Assembly: GCF_020099275.1 (NCBI RefSeq)
Contig: NZ_CP083646.1
Span: 1,178,001-1,242,000, forward strand
DNA length: 64,000 nt
Direction of reading: 5' to 3'
DNA from: Corynebacterium falsenii
Lineage (GTDB): Bacteria > Actinomycetota > Actinomycetes > Mycobacteriales > Mycobacteriaceae
Below are positions 54,631-63,070 of the stretch, piece after piece; position 1 is the first letter of the stretch, and the number at the start of each line of letters is the position of its first letter. Both the position numbers and the translations under genes were made by a program. The notes beneath the pieces are model-generated. The model was not told the origin of the DNA and ran no database searches. It was given only the letters and a program-made list of their open reading frames with translations.

Positions 54631-54684
54631 AACAGACAGAACTGACTGCACTGACTGAACAGACAGAACAGACAGAACAATCTG
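54631..54684. repeat. 9-base tandem array before the DUF4282 pair
   Basis: Six consecutive 9-base units: AACAGACAG, AACTGACTG, CACTGACTG, AACAGACAG, AACAGACAG, AACAATCTG. A second, 16-base duplication (CGCACACTGCACTAAC twice, before TGCACAG) lies at about 54710-54745. Both are noncoding and occupy the 289-base gap after era. Confidence 0.85.
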
Positions 54685-54763
54685 ATAGAACACATGGCCA
54701 GTGCGCGACCCGCACACTGCACTAACCGCACACTGCACTAACTGCACAGAAGGAGACGAACCC

Positions 54764-55603
54764 ATGACCACTCCCCAGGGTCCCGAGGACCGCGACAACA
54801 AGCCGGCAGACAGCAGCGGCTCTTCCGACTACAGCGGCGCACACGGTTCGGCTAGCGGCTCGTCCGATAACCTGTCCGGCAACTCGGGTGCATCGTCGCA
54901 GCCCAATCCCTACACGAACTACGATGCTGGTCAGGCCACAAACAACTTCGGTTCGAATGGGGGCTCGAGCAGCTACGGCTCGCCTGAGGGATCCTTGAAC
55001 GATGCGCAAACCAGCGCCACCAACGCCTTCACGGGTGGCAACGGAGGCTTCGATCAGACTGCGTACCAAAACGCCTACAACGGTGGAGGCTTCGACCAGA
55101 GCGCTAACTCCCACGACGCCACCAGTACCTACAACAACGCCAACCAGGCCTACAACGGCGCCAACAACGCCTACAACGCCTATAACCAGGCCTACAATCA
55201 GGCCGGCTTCGGCGCTTACCCGGCGGGCCAGCAGGCACAGGCACAACACGGCACCAACCAGGATTCGTTCTTCAAGTCGCTGTTCGACTTCAGCTTCACC
55301 AAGTACGTCACTCCATCCGTGGTGAAGGTTATCTACGCGCTGCTGTTCGTCCTGGTGGCCCTCATGTCCATCGTTGGACTGTTCCTGATCCTCGCGTCGC
55401 TGACTCAAGACGGCGGCATCTTCGTGTTTATCGTCGGCCTCCCGGTGATCATCGTCGGCGCCGTGGTGACGCTGGCGTTTTACCGCGTCGGCTTGGAAGT
55501 TGCCGTGTCGCTGATCCGCACGTCGCAGTCGGTGCAGTCGATCGATCAGCGTCAGGCTCAGCAGGAGCAGCAGGATTCTTCCGGCTACACCTACGGAGGC
55601 TAG
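54764..55603 (+). CDS. DUF4282 membrane protein with Tyr/Asn-rich low-complexity N-terminus
   Basis: A 279-residue protein. Residues 1 to about 160 are low complexity, rich in Ser, Gly, Asn, Gln and Tyr, with repeated YN-containing units (NNANQAYNGANNAYNAYNQA). The C-terminal DUF4282 domain begins FDFSFTKYVTPSVVKVIY and has two membrane helices, at about residues 187-213 and 221-240. GAAGGAG lies ten bases before the ATG; the frame extends upstream to 54701. A paralogue follows three bases later. Function unknown. Confidence 0.85.
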   Translation: MTTPQGPEDRDNKPADSSGSSDYSGAHGSASGSSDNLSGNSGASSQPNPYTNYDAGQATNNFGSNGGSSSYGSPEGSLNDAQTSATNAFTGGNGGFDQTAYQNAYNGGGFDQSANSHDATSTYNNANQAYNGANNAYNAYNQAYNQAGFGAYPAGQQAQAQHGTNQDSFFKSLFDFSFTKYVTPSVVKVIYALLFVLVALMSIVGLFLILASLTQDGGIFVFIVGLPVIIVGAVVTLAFYRVGLEVAVSLIRTSQSVQSIDQRQAQQEQQDSSGYTYGG

Positions 55604-55606
55604 GCC

Positions 55607-56143
55607 ATGACTTCTCCGAATGGTTCATGGCCGGGTTCGGGCCCGGACAACGGCTCCACGCACGGCCAAAATCCCGATCAAGCCCCCAGCCCCAATCCCA
55701 TCGCACCCCCGCAGTTCGGCCCCAAGACCAGCTCCTTCCTGAGCTCCCTGGGCGACATGTCCTTCACCAAGTACATCACGTCGGGATTCCTCCGGACCCT
55801 GTACATTGTCGGCATTGTTTTCATTGTGTTGAACTTCATCTTCAACACGGTCTTTGCCGTGCAGGGCACCACTATGATTTCCAACGCATTCGACAGTCTC
55901 AACCAGGCCAATTCCAGCGCGTACGGCGGTTCGGACAACCTTTATAACGAGTTTGGGCCTCAACCCAAGGTCACTGTGGGGCCGGTGGGAGTTCTCACCA
56001 CCGCACTTGTCTATGCCGTCATTGCGTTTTTCCAGATCTGCGCGTTGCGCATTACCCTCGAGGTTGCCAACGCCGTGGTGCGCACCGCCGAGGCGTGGGC
56101 ACGCATCCAGAAGCGAGTTCATACAGGAACGGTGACTTTCTAA
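55607..56143 (+). CDS. DUF4282 membrane protein, tandem paralogue
   Basis: A 178-residue protein with the same core as its neighbour: SLGDMSFTKYITSGFLRTLY matches the other's DFSFTKYVTPSVVKVIY, followed by two membrane helices. Its Pro/Gly/Ser/Gln-rich N-terminal region is only about 45 residues long. A loop of about 40 residues separates the two helices. Three bases between the genes show they are one operon. They may form a hetero-oligomer, which is an inference. Confidence 0.85.
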   Translation: MTSPNGSWPGSGPDNGSTHGQNPDQAPSPNPIAPPQFGPKTSSFLSSLGDMSFTKYITSGFLRTLYIVGIVFIVLNFIFNTVFAVQGTTMISNAFDSLNQANSSAYGGSDNLYNEFGPQPKVTVGPVGVLTTALVYAVIAFFQICALRITLEVANAVVRTAEAWARIQKRVHTGTVTF

Positions 56144-56148
56144 CCCTC

Positions 56149-56919
56149 ATGCCGGTTTCATCCGCCCGCGGAGCAGGCAGGTCTCGTCCCAACTTTCGGG
56201 ACGAGGCCTTTGTGGTGCGTACCCACAAGTTGGGCGAGGCCGACTTGATCCTCGTGTTGCTCACGAAGGAACACGGCATCGTGCGCGGTGTGGCGAAGGG
56301 GATCCGCAAGACGAGGTCTCGGTTCGGCGCGCGGCTGGACCGCTTCTCGCGTGTGAACGTGCAGCTCTATCCGGGGCGTTCGCTGTATTCGATCACGGAT
56401 GCCGCAACCGTCGCCACCTACGCCCCACCCCTGATCGCCGACGTGGATCGCTATTACGCAGGCTCGGCGGCCTTGGAGATGGCTCAGCTGTTTGCGTCGG
56501 AGCCCTCGGCCGCCGATGAGATTTTTCTTCTTCTTGACGCCACCCTGCGTCTCCTCTCCACCGACGATCTCTGTGGGTTAACCCCCGTGTCCGTGGTGGA
56601 CAGGTTTGTGCTGCAGTGCCTTGACGTGGCGGGATGGGCCCCGAGCCTGGTGGATTGTGCGCAATGCGGGGCGCCGGGGCCGCACCGCGCTTTCCACGCG
56701 GGAGCGGGCGGAGCGGTGTGCGTGCGATGCCGCCCGCCGGGAGCGTTCACCCCACCGCCGCAGGCCATGCGGGGATTGTGGATGTTGTCGAAGGGGCGCC
56801 TGGGGGAGGCGGCGACCATTTTCGGCGACGCTAATCTCGCGGCCACGGCCCATGACCTTCTCTTGGCGCACGTGCGCCAGCAGCTCGAGGTGCCCTGCCC
56901 GGTGTACGCGGCGCTTTAG
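56149..56919 (+). CDS. recO: DNA repair protein RecO
   Basis: Recombination mediator of about 256 residues that loads RecA with RecF/RecR. An N-terminal OB fold (DEAFVVRTHKLGEADLILVLLTKEHG) is followed by a helical part and a zinc site, CAQCGAPG and CVRC. ATG 56149 follows the DUF4282 stop by five bases; the frame is open further upstream inside that gene. The usual neighbours era and uppS flank it, with the DUF4282 pair inserted between era and recO. Confidence 0.93.
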   Translation: MPVSSARGAGRSRPNFRDEAFVVRTHKLGEADLILVLLTKEHGIVRGVAKGIRKTRSRFGARLDRFSRVNVQLYPGRSLYSITDAATVATYAPPLIADVDRYYAGSAALEMAQLFASEPSAADEIFLLLDATLRLLSTDDLCGLTPVSVVDRFVLQCLDVAGWAPSLVDCAQCGAPGPHRAFHAGAGGAVCVRCRPPGAFTPPPQAMRGLWMLSKGRLGEAATIFGDANLAATAHDLLLAHVRQQLEVPCPVYAAL

Positions 56920-56967
56920 CAGCGGTCCTAGCCCGGGGTTGTGTGGGCGTTTGGCAAGATGGGTGGG

Positions 56968-57825
56968 GTGAACACTTCTTCCCACACCCCAGGCGCTGAT
57001 AGTTCAGGCACGACAACCCCGGCCCCGCACACTCCGGGTGCGCTAGATCCCCAGCGCAACGTCGAGCGTGAGGTTAAGCACAACGCCGAGCGAAACGTCG
57101 AGCGCAGTGACATCCCCCGCGAGCTGATTCCCCGCCACATCGCCCTCGTGATGGACGGCAACGGTCGGTGGGCGCAGGAGCGCGGCTTGCCGCGCACCGA
57201 GGGGCACCGGCGCGGCGAGAAGGTTCTTATCTCGCTCGTGGAGGAGTGCATCGAGCTGGGTGTGGACTACCTCTCGGCGTACGCGTTTTCCACGGAGAAT
57301 TGGCGACGCCCCACCGAGGAAGTGCGTTTCCTCATGGGATTCAACCGGGACGTGTTGCGGCGCCAACGTGACTACCTCAACAGCCTGGGGGTCAGGGTGC
57401 GCTGGGTGGGGCGTCGCCCACGACTTTGGCGATCGGTGATCGCCGAGCTGGAGAAAGCTGAGGACCTGACGAAAAACAACACCGTGATGACGCTGGCGAT
57501 GTGCGTCAATTACGGTGGTCGCGCCGAAATCGTCGACGCCGCGAGGGGAATCGCCGAACAGGTCAGCGACGGGCGCCTCAAGCCGCGCCAGATCAACGAG
57601 AAGCTGTTCGCCCAATACCTCGATGAGCCGGATATGCCGGACGTTGACTTGTTCCTCCGGCCGTCCGGGGAGATGCGAACCTCGAACTTCCTGCCCTGGC
57701 AGTCGACGTACGCCGAGATGGTTTACCAGGACGTGCTATTCCCCGACTACACGCCGCAGGACTTGCGGGCGGCGGTTCTCGAGTTCGCGAAGCGTGATCG
57801 CCGCTTCGGTGGTGTGAAGTCCTAG
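56968..57825 (+). CDS. uppS: Polyprenyl diphosphate synthase (cis-prenyltransferase)
   Basis: Makes the lipid carrier for cell-wall synthesis. The family motifs [15 protein letters not shown] and [20 protein letters not shown] are present; in mycolic-acid bacteria the enzyme in this position makes the decaprenyl carrier. The core begins near residue 55 after a variable Thr/Arg/Glu-rich leader. The start is uncertain: GTG 56968 has CAAGAT at leaderless distance, and GTG 56941 adds nine residues. Its TAG shares the four bases CTAG with the convergent zur stop. Confidence 0.92.
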   Translation: MNTSSHTPGADSSGTTTPAPHTPGALDPQRNVEREVKHNAERNVERSDIPRELIPRHIALVMDGNGRWAQERGLPRTEGHRRGEKVLISLVEECIELGVDYLSAYAFSTENWRRPTEEVRFLMGFNRDVLRRQRDYLNSLGVRVRWVGRRPRLWRSVIAELEKAEDLTKNNTVMTLAMCVNYGGRAEIVDAARGIAEQVSDGRLKPRQINEKLFAQYLDEPDMPDVDLFLRPSGEMRTSNFLPWQSTYAEMVYQDVLFPDYTPQDLRAAVLEFAKRDRRFGGVKS

Positions 57826-58283
57826 GCCTGCTGGCAGTTGCTGCACAGGCCAAAGATCTCGGCGGTGTGGCCTGATTTGGTGAACCCGTGCTCGGCGGCG
57901 GTTTTCGCGGCCCAATCCTCGACGGGGCCGCCGTCGATCTCCACGGTGGTGCGGCAGGACGTGCACACGAGGTGATGGTGGTGGTCGTCGGTGGCGCAGC
58001 TGCGGTAGAGGGTTTCGCCGGAATCGTCGTGCAGGGTGTCGATCGCGCCTACCTCGGCGAGCTGCTGGAGGGTGCGGTATACGGTGGTGAGTCCCACTTT
58101 TTGCCCTTGGTTCGTCAGGGCCTGGTGGATATCCTGGGCGCTGCAGAAGGTGGTGAGGCCCTCGAGGATGTCGATGACGGCACGACGCTGGCGGGTGTTG
58201 CGTTGTCCGATCTTGGGGCGGCGTGGGGGAGTTGGTTGTTGGGGAGTGGCTGCTGTGGACGCGGGGCCTTGTGATGCTGTCAT
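57822..58283 (-). CDS. zur: Fur-family zinc uptake regulator Zur
   Basis: A 153-residue metalloregulator that represses zinc uptake genes. The winged helix has [14 protein letters not shown] and [21 protein letters not shown]. Metal-binding residues include [12 protein letters not shown] and the C-terminal CSNC. Position beside uppS and near glyS, as in Corynebacterium, supports Zur rather than Fur. AAGGAG lies about 11 bases before the ATG. In C. glutamicum an arsR-type gene separates zur and glyS; here an HNH endonuclease gene and a 6C RNA do. Confidence 0.9.
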   Translation of the reverse strand: MTASQGPASTAATPQQPTPPRRPKIGQRNTRQRRAVIDILEGLTTFCSAQDIHQALTNQGQKVGLTTVYRTLQQLAEVGAIDTLHDDSGETLYRSCATDDHHHHLVCTSCRTTVEIDGGPVEDWAAKTAAEHGFTKSGHTAEIFGLCSNCQQA

Positions 58284-58416
58284 CGTGGTGTGCGCTCCTT
58301 ACTTGGTGCTTCCTAGGCGCCTGCTTGGTGCCCTCTTTTGGCTGTGCTCTGAGATGCGTTGATCGTGAAGCCTTCGTCTGGCTGGCGCCTTCGGCTGGAT
58401 CGGTTTCGGTGTAGGT

Positions 58417-58468
58417 CTCGTTGGGGTTGCTCGATGGGGTTGCTCGATGGGATTGTTCGTTGGGCGTG
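58417..58468. repeat. 13-base tandem array upstream of zur
   Basis: Four consecutive 13-base units: CTCGTTGGGGTTG, CTCGATGGGGTTG, CTCGATGGGATTG and TTCGTTGGGCGTG. The array lies in the 597-base region 58284-58880, which contains no gene that I can support; small frames there either overlap zur or lack a start. Confidence 0.8.
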
Positions 58469-58612
58469 CGGTGGGTGGTGACCGCGACGATTGCTCCTCC
58501 TACCACGAGTACGACTACAGCCGGGGCTGCTGCTGCGACGACAAGACAGATCCGCGCAACGGCTCGGAGAAGCCTTCCGACCGCTCAATGGGTGGAAACG
58601 TGATTAATTACG

Positions 58613-58641
58613 ACTGTAGATGATTCGGCATCCATTTTCAA
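58613..58641 (-). promoter_or_regulatory. Minus-strand promoter directed toward zur
   Basis: On the minus strand TTGAAA (58641-58636) and TACAGT (58618-58613) are 17 bases apart, a good housekeeping promoter. It would start transcription near 58606 and give zur a leader of about 320 bases containing the 13-base array. A closer zur promoter cannot be excluded. Confidence 0.5.
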
Positions 58642-58845
58642 TAGATGGTCAATTGACGGTCAATAGGAGGTTAACTGGCGGTAAATTGGTTTGGGTGGCC
58701 AGAGGATCGTTGGGGTGGTGGGTGCGTGGTGGCGTCGACGATGAGGGCGCAGAAGGCGAGGCGCTATCGGTGGCGGCTGGGGGCGCGCAAGGCATGTTGG
58801 CAAATTGCTTAATTTTTGTCCTATTTGTGCAGCTAGATGTGGAAC

Positions 58846-58874
58846 TTGACACTGTGGAACAACAGGCGTTAGAT
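58846..58874 (+). promoter_or_regulatory. Promoter of the 6C RNA
   Basis: A perfect -35, TTGACA (58846-58851), and TTAGAT (58869-58874) are 17 bases apart. Transcription should start near 58881, just before the first hairpin of the RNA. This is the best-looking promoter in the window. Confidence 0.8.
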
Positions 58875-58880
58875 TGAGGG

Positions 58881-59013
58881 CAGTTCCCTTGGGAGTTGGC
58901 GTTATCCCCCCCTCGCCTCTCCCTACTGAAGGGGAACAGGCCCCATCCTCTCCGGAGGAAAGCGCGGCCGGGACCTGCGGAAATTACCCCCCCTATCCGC
59001 GGGTCCTTTTTTT
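58881..59013 (+). ncRNA. 6C small RNA
   Basis: Actinobacterial small RNA recognised by two hairpins with runs of at least six C in their loops. Hairpin 1 pairs 58891-58901 with 58914-58923 and exposes seven Cs (58906-58912). Hairpin 2 pairs GGACCTGCGG (58971-58980) with CCGCGGGTCC (58997-59006) and exposes seven Cs (58987-58993). Seven Ts follow (59007-59013), so hairpin 2 is also the terminator. In C. glutamicum the 6C RNA has been linked to the SOS response. The boundaries come from the promoter and the T-run. Confidence 0.88.
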
Positions 59014-59125
59014 AATGCCTTCTGGCAACGTGGATTAAGTGCAGGTAAAGGGTAGGTAAAAGGGCAAAAATTGGTTTAAGGCTCAAATGAACTTCTGTTG
59101 TTTGTTGAGTGTTTAGATGGGGATT

Positions 59126-59888
59126 GCGTCCGGAATTCGGATCGGGATCCTTATTTTCTGGCGGGTAATCGTGTCATCCGCCCCTGCGTCCGGATTCCGG
59201 ATCGGCTCGGTTCGGATTGGCTTGGTTCGGGTTTGCGGTGGGGTGGGGTGATGCTCGGTGCTGGGTTGCTGTGTGCTGGTGGTCGGTCATGATGCTCGAT
59301 CACCGTGGTGTCGTGGAGACTGTGGTTGTGGTGGGTCGAACAGTGCCTGCACCTCCTCACTTCCCCAAGCCTGGTCCGGCACTTGGGCGCCGGGGGCCTG
59401 GCTGGCGGTGGTGGACGTGTTCACCACAACCGTGTCACTCAACCGAGGATGCGGACGCGGGCGTGCGCCAGAACTGCCGCGGGATGGCTGCTCTTGACCA
59501 GTGCCTGATCCTTCCCGCGCGGTGGTTGATGTGGTTGGTGGTGGCGCCCCAGGCAGATCCGGTAACCCCTCGTGATTGTGGCGGGCTTCCCTCCAGCCGA
59601 CGCGTCCGGAATCCGGATCAACCTCGGCATGGCCCATACCCACACCACCATCATGCTGATCCCTATTCATCCGATGATGCGTCCGACACAACAACGTCAA
59701 ATTATCAATGGTCGTTCGTCCCCCATGGGACCAGGCTTTGATGTGGTGAACATCGCAATCCACCGCAGCCCGGTTACACCCCGGATACGCACAACACAAC
59801 TGCTCAGCAACAAGCATGAGCTTCTGCTCCACCGTGGCGTGCCGCTTCATCCGCGCGGCAGTAAGGGCACGTCCGGAATCCGGATCGA
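59126..59888. repeat. Four dispersed copies of a TCCGGAATCCGGATC motif around the HNH gene 3' end
   Basis: Near-identical 20-base motifs occur at 59126-59145, 59186-59205, 59602-59621 and 59869-59888. Two are inside the endonuclease gene, where they encode DPDSGR, and two are after its stop codon. The core TCCGGAATCCGGA is palindromic. The 273-base region 59014-59286 otherwise holds only A/G-rich sequence and no gene. Confidence 0.7.
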
Positions 59889-61161
59889 GCACTACCCCCA
59901 GATCATGTTCAGCCAACCCCAACCGGAGAATATCGATCGGGTGCAGCCGGGCGTTGGTGTTGGTGGGAAACCACACACCAGGCGTGTTCAGTGACTCTCC
60001 GGATACCGGTGGTGGGGAGCCAGTGGTACCGCTGGTGGCAGGTGCTCCGGATTCAGCTCGGATCGTGGGGCTGGCTTTCACGCCAGGGTCCGCATCAGCA
60101 TCAGTGGTGTTGGTGGGCAGTGTGGTGAGGTCCTTGGCAGACAACGCCACCACCAAAGAGGCCAGCCCGCGTGTGCGTGGTGCGGTGGCGGCGTCAGCAT
60201 CCTCGGCCCAGGTTTCCAACATCGCCATGAACACATCCGCCCTGCGTTGCGGCATGGTCCTATGATCCTCGTCTGTGTTCACCCCACGACTGCGATCGAA
60301 CGCCGCTAGCCGTGCCGGGGACATCAGGGTTTCCAACAACGCATGCCCAGTCCTTGGCAGTACGGCGGTGAGGCGGATGTTGCCGTGGGTGTCGGCGGGT
60401 GACCAGAGGAGTTTGCGTGCCCGGTAGTCAGCGGTTGGATCCACCACGCTGCTATTGAGTGTGCGGACTTGGGTGCGCAGGTGGAGTTTGAGGTCGTCGA
60501 CGGTGGTGGTGGTTGCCATGGTTGTGGCGTTGTCGAACAGGATGTGGTGATGCTCGGTGTGCAGGCTGGGGTGGAGGTGTTCGAGTTCGCGGTTGATCTC
60601 AGCCAGTTTCGCATCAGACAGCTTCCGGGCTTGTTTGCGTGCTTGTGCCTGGGCGGCCAGGTGTGCTTGGTGGGCTTCGTGTGCCCGGCGGCGTTCGGCT
60701 AGTTGGTCGGCACGGTTCTGGACAGCATCATCAGCTGAGTCTTCACCGTTGGCTGCGTCATCCTCACCGTTGGTGGTCGTCTTGTCTGCTGGTGGTTCGG
60801 GTGGTTTGTACAGGCTTATGCCAAGGTTGATCCACTGTCGTGCCTGGTACTCGGAGGTGTCCAACAACCTCGCGAGGTAGGTCGACGTCCGTGTCGTGCC
60901 CGCCGCACGGGAGATGCCCGCTTCGTGGGCAGCGTAAGCGAATGCGGCGTAGAGGGTGTCGGTGTGGCTGATGGTTGTGAGTAGGCGGATGATGTCGGCG
61001 CGGTGGGTGTGGAATAGCTCGGCGGTGGGGGTGGTGAGGATGTCGGTGACCGCTGTCATGGACGCTTCGATGACATCAACAAGCGTAGTTAAGTCACTAG
61101 CGGTATCGTTTGTGTGTTCGTCTGCACTGATCGACTCTTTGATGTGTGGTGTGGTGGTCAT
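59287..61161 (-). CDS. DUF222 / HNH endonuclease family protein
   Basis: A 624-residue member of the large actinobacterial 13E12-like group. The DUF222 region covers roughly residues 30-350. The HNH motif is near residue 475-520: CAYPGC, DVHHIKAWSHGGRTTIDNLTLLCRTHH. The tail is Pro/Thr/Ser-rich. Such genes are often multicopy and mobile-like; the native role is unknown. ATG 61161 is chosen because GGGGGAAGG lies upstream; the frame is open to 61230. It is flanked by the 6C RNA and glyS and interrupts the expected zur-glyS neighbourhood. Confidence 0.9.
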   Translation of the reverse strand: MTTTPHIKESISADEHTNDTASDLTTLVDVIEASMTAVTDILTTPTAELFHTHRADIIRLLTTISHTDTLYAAFAYAAHEAGISRAAGTTRTSTYLARLLDTSEYQARQWINLGISLYKPPEPPADKTTTNGEDDAANGEDSADDAVQNRADQLAERRRAHEAHQAHLAAQAQARKQARKLSDAKLAEINRELEHLHPSLHTEHHHILFDNATTMATTTTVDDLKLHLRTQVRTLNSSVVDPTADYRARKLLWSPADTHGNIRLTAVLPRTGHALLETLMSPARLAAFDRSRGVNTDEDHRTMPQRRADVFMAMLETWAEDADAATAPRTRGLASLVVALSAKDLTTLPTNTTDADADPGVKASPTIRAESGAPATSGTTGSPPPVSGESLNTPGVWFPTNTNARLHPIDILRLGLAEHDLGVVLDPDSGRALTAARMKRHATVEQKLMLVAEQLCCAYPGCNRAAVDCDVHHIKAWSHGGRTTIDNLTLLCRTHHRMNRDQHDGGVGMGHAEVDPDSGRVGWREARHNHEGLPDLPGAPPPTTSTTAREGSGTGQEQPSRGSSGARPRPHPRLSDTVVVNTSTTASQAPGAQVPDQAWGSEEVQALFDPPQPQSPRHHGDRAS

Positions 61162-61686
61162 GGTGACCTTCCCCCTGAATAATTCCCCTACAAAATTCCT
61201 GCTATGGTCCTGCTGTATCTGAGACACCACTTGGGATAAAACCAGATATACCTGCTAAAAGCCAGCATGTCCGGATGTTGTTTGATGTTTCCCCGTAGTG
61301 TGGCGTCCCCGTGTGGTGTTGTTGGTTTCTATAGTACAGGCGTGTGCGACATCGAACAAGAGGTTTCGGAAACAATTTCGAAAAATATTTTGTCCCCTGG
61401 TTAGGTTGAAAAGAAGCAGCGGCCGCACAAATGCCTGGGCAGGCGCCACCTACAACCGCCTGCGCGCGATTCGACAAACGGCGAGCTGGTGGCGTCGAAC
61501 TAAGGGAACCGTCCGAAAGACACCGCCGCCGCACCGCACCCAGTCCGGATTCGACCAACACGACGGGCGGGCGCGAAAGCATGTCGCAAGACCGGCTAAG
61601 ATGACCGGAGAACGTCATAACCTCTCTGAAAGCAAAAAGCAGCACCAGAGAAGAACACCGAAGAACAACAAGGAGAACTGCTGAGC
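61162..61686. other. Noncoding region between the HNH gene and glyS
   Basis: About 525 bases with no gene that I can support. The part at 61360-61400 is AT-rich, unlike the flanks. TATAGT at about 61330 and TAAGAT at about 61596 are possible -10 elements for glyS, which would give leaders of about 350 or 80 bases. A T-box signature (GGGTGG-ACCGCG) is not present. Open frames on both strands here show no family features. Confidence 0.5.
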
Positions 61687-63066
61687 ATGGCCAGCACCAT
61701 TGATGCCGTTGTGAACCTCGCCAAGCGCCGGGGGCTCGTGTACCCGTGTGGAGAGATCTACGGCGGCACGCGCTCCGCCTGGGACTACGGCCCGCTCGGC
61801 GTGGAGCTCAAGGAGAACGTCAAGCGCCAGTGGTGGCGTCACATGGTCACCTCCCGCCGCGATGTCGTGGGACTTGATTCTTCTGTGATCCTGCCGCGCC
61901 GCGTGTGGGAAGTCTCCGGCCACGTGGAGGTCTTCACCGACCCGCTGGTGGAGTCTCTGCACACCCACAAGCGTTACCGCGCTGACCACCTGCTGGAAGC
62001 CTACGAAGAGAAGCACGGTCACCCGCCGGAGAACGGCCTCGCGGACATCAACGACCCCGAGACTGGCCAGCCTGGTGCGTGGACTGAGCCTCGCGCATTC
62101 TCCGGCCTCCTTAAGACCTTCCTCGGCCCCGTCGACGATCAGGAAGGATTGCACTACCTGCGCCCCGAAACCGCTCAGGGCATCTTCACGAACTTCAAGA
62201 ACGTGATGACCACCTCCCGCATGAAGCCACCGTTCGGCATCGCTCAGGTGGGCAAGTCCTTCCGCAACGAGATCACCCCAGGCAACTTCATCTTCCGCAC
62301 CCGCGAGTTCGAACAGATGGAGATGGAGTTCTTCGTCAAGCCTGGCGAAGACGAAGAGTGGCACCAGTACTGGATTGACGACCGGTACAACTGGTACGTC
62401 AACCTCGGCATTCGCGAGGAGAACCTGCGCCTCTACGAACACCCCAAGGAGAAGCTGTCGCACTACTCCAAGCGCACCGTCGACGTCGAGTACGCGTTCC
62501 ATTTCAACGGCTCCAAGTGGGGCGAGCTCGAGGGCGTGGCCAACCGCACCGACTACGACCTGCGCGTCCACTCCGAGGGCTCCGGCGAAGACCTCAGCTT
62601 CTTCGACCAGACCACCGACGAGCGCTGGATCCCGTACACCATCGAGCCCGCGGCAGGCCTGGGTCGCGCCATGATGGCCTTCCTCGTGGATGCCTACCAC
62701 GAGGAAGAGGTGCCCAACGCCAAGGGCGGCACCGATACCCGCACGGTGTTGAAGCTCGACCGTCGCCTGGCTCCGGTCAAGGTCGCCGTGCTGCCACTGT
62801 CCAAGAAGGACACGCTCACCCCGACCGCCGAGAAGCTCGCCGCTGAGCTGCGCGGTTTCTGGAACGTGGACTACGACGTCTCCGGTGCCATCGGACGCCG
62901 CTACCGCCGCCAGGACGAGATCGGCACCCCGTTCTGCGTGACCGTCGACTTCGACACCCTCGAGGACAACGCCGTGACCGTCCGCGAACGCGACACCATG
63001 GAGCAGGAGCGCGTGAAGATCGAGGATCTGCGCGCCTACCTCGCCGAGCGACTGGCTGGGTGCTAG
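61687..63066 (+). CDS. glyS: Glycyl-tRNA synthetase (homodimeric class II)
   Basis: Charges tRNA-Gly. The 459 residues show class II motifs: [18 protein letters not shown] (motif 1 region), [30 protein letters not shown] (motif 2) and [14 protein letters not shown] (motif 3). An anticodon-binding domain forms the C-terminus. AAGGAG lies 12 bases before the ATG. The following membrane protein gene begins four bases after the stop. Confidence 0.97.
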   Translation: MASTIDAVVNLAKRRGLVYPCGEIYGGTRSAWDYGPLGVELKENVKRQWWRHMVTSRRDVVGLDSSVILPRRVWEVSGHVEVFTDPLVESLHTHKRYRADHLLEAYEEKHGHPPENGLADINDPETGQPGAWTEPRAFSGLLKTFLGPVDDQEGLHYLRPETAQGIFTNFKNVMTTSRMKPPFGIAQVGKSFRNEITPGNFIFRTREFEQMEMEFFVKPGEDEEWHQYWIDDRYNWYVNLGIREENLRLYEHPKEKLSHYSKRTVDVEYAFHFNGSKWGELEGVANRTDYDLRVHSEGSGEDLSFFDQTTDERWIPYTIEPAAGLGRAMMAFLVDAYHEEEVPNAKGGTDTRTVLKLDRRLAPVKVAVLPLSKKDTLTPTAEKLAAELRGFWNVDYDVSGAIGRRYRRQDEIGTPFCVTVDFDTLEDNAVTVRERDTMEQERVKIEDLRAYLAERLAGC

Positions 63067-63070
63067 CACT

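Noticed and set aside
58313..58588. Small minus-strand gene upstream of zur
   Set aside because: Frames here either start from a poor TTG without a ribosome binding site or run on through zur in another frame; a hydrophobic stretch is visible but no start codon supports it.
58621..58660. Zur-binding site near 58636
   Set aside because: Only one half-site-like TTTTCA is present and no inverted partner; the bases are better explained by the minus-strand promoter.
61202..61645. A 147-codon minus-strand frame between the HNH gene and glyS
   Set aside because: It overlaps the HNH 5' region, has no ribosome binding site and no family features.
61231..61686. T-box leader for glyS
   Set aside because: The conserved T-box sequence and an antiterminator/terminator pair are not present; AAGGGAACCG near 61502 is only a partial match.
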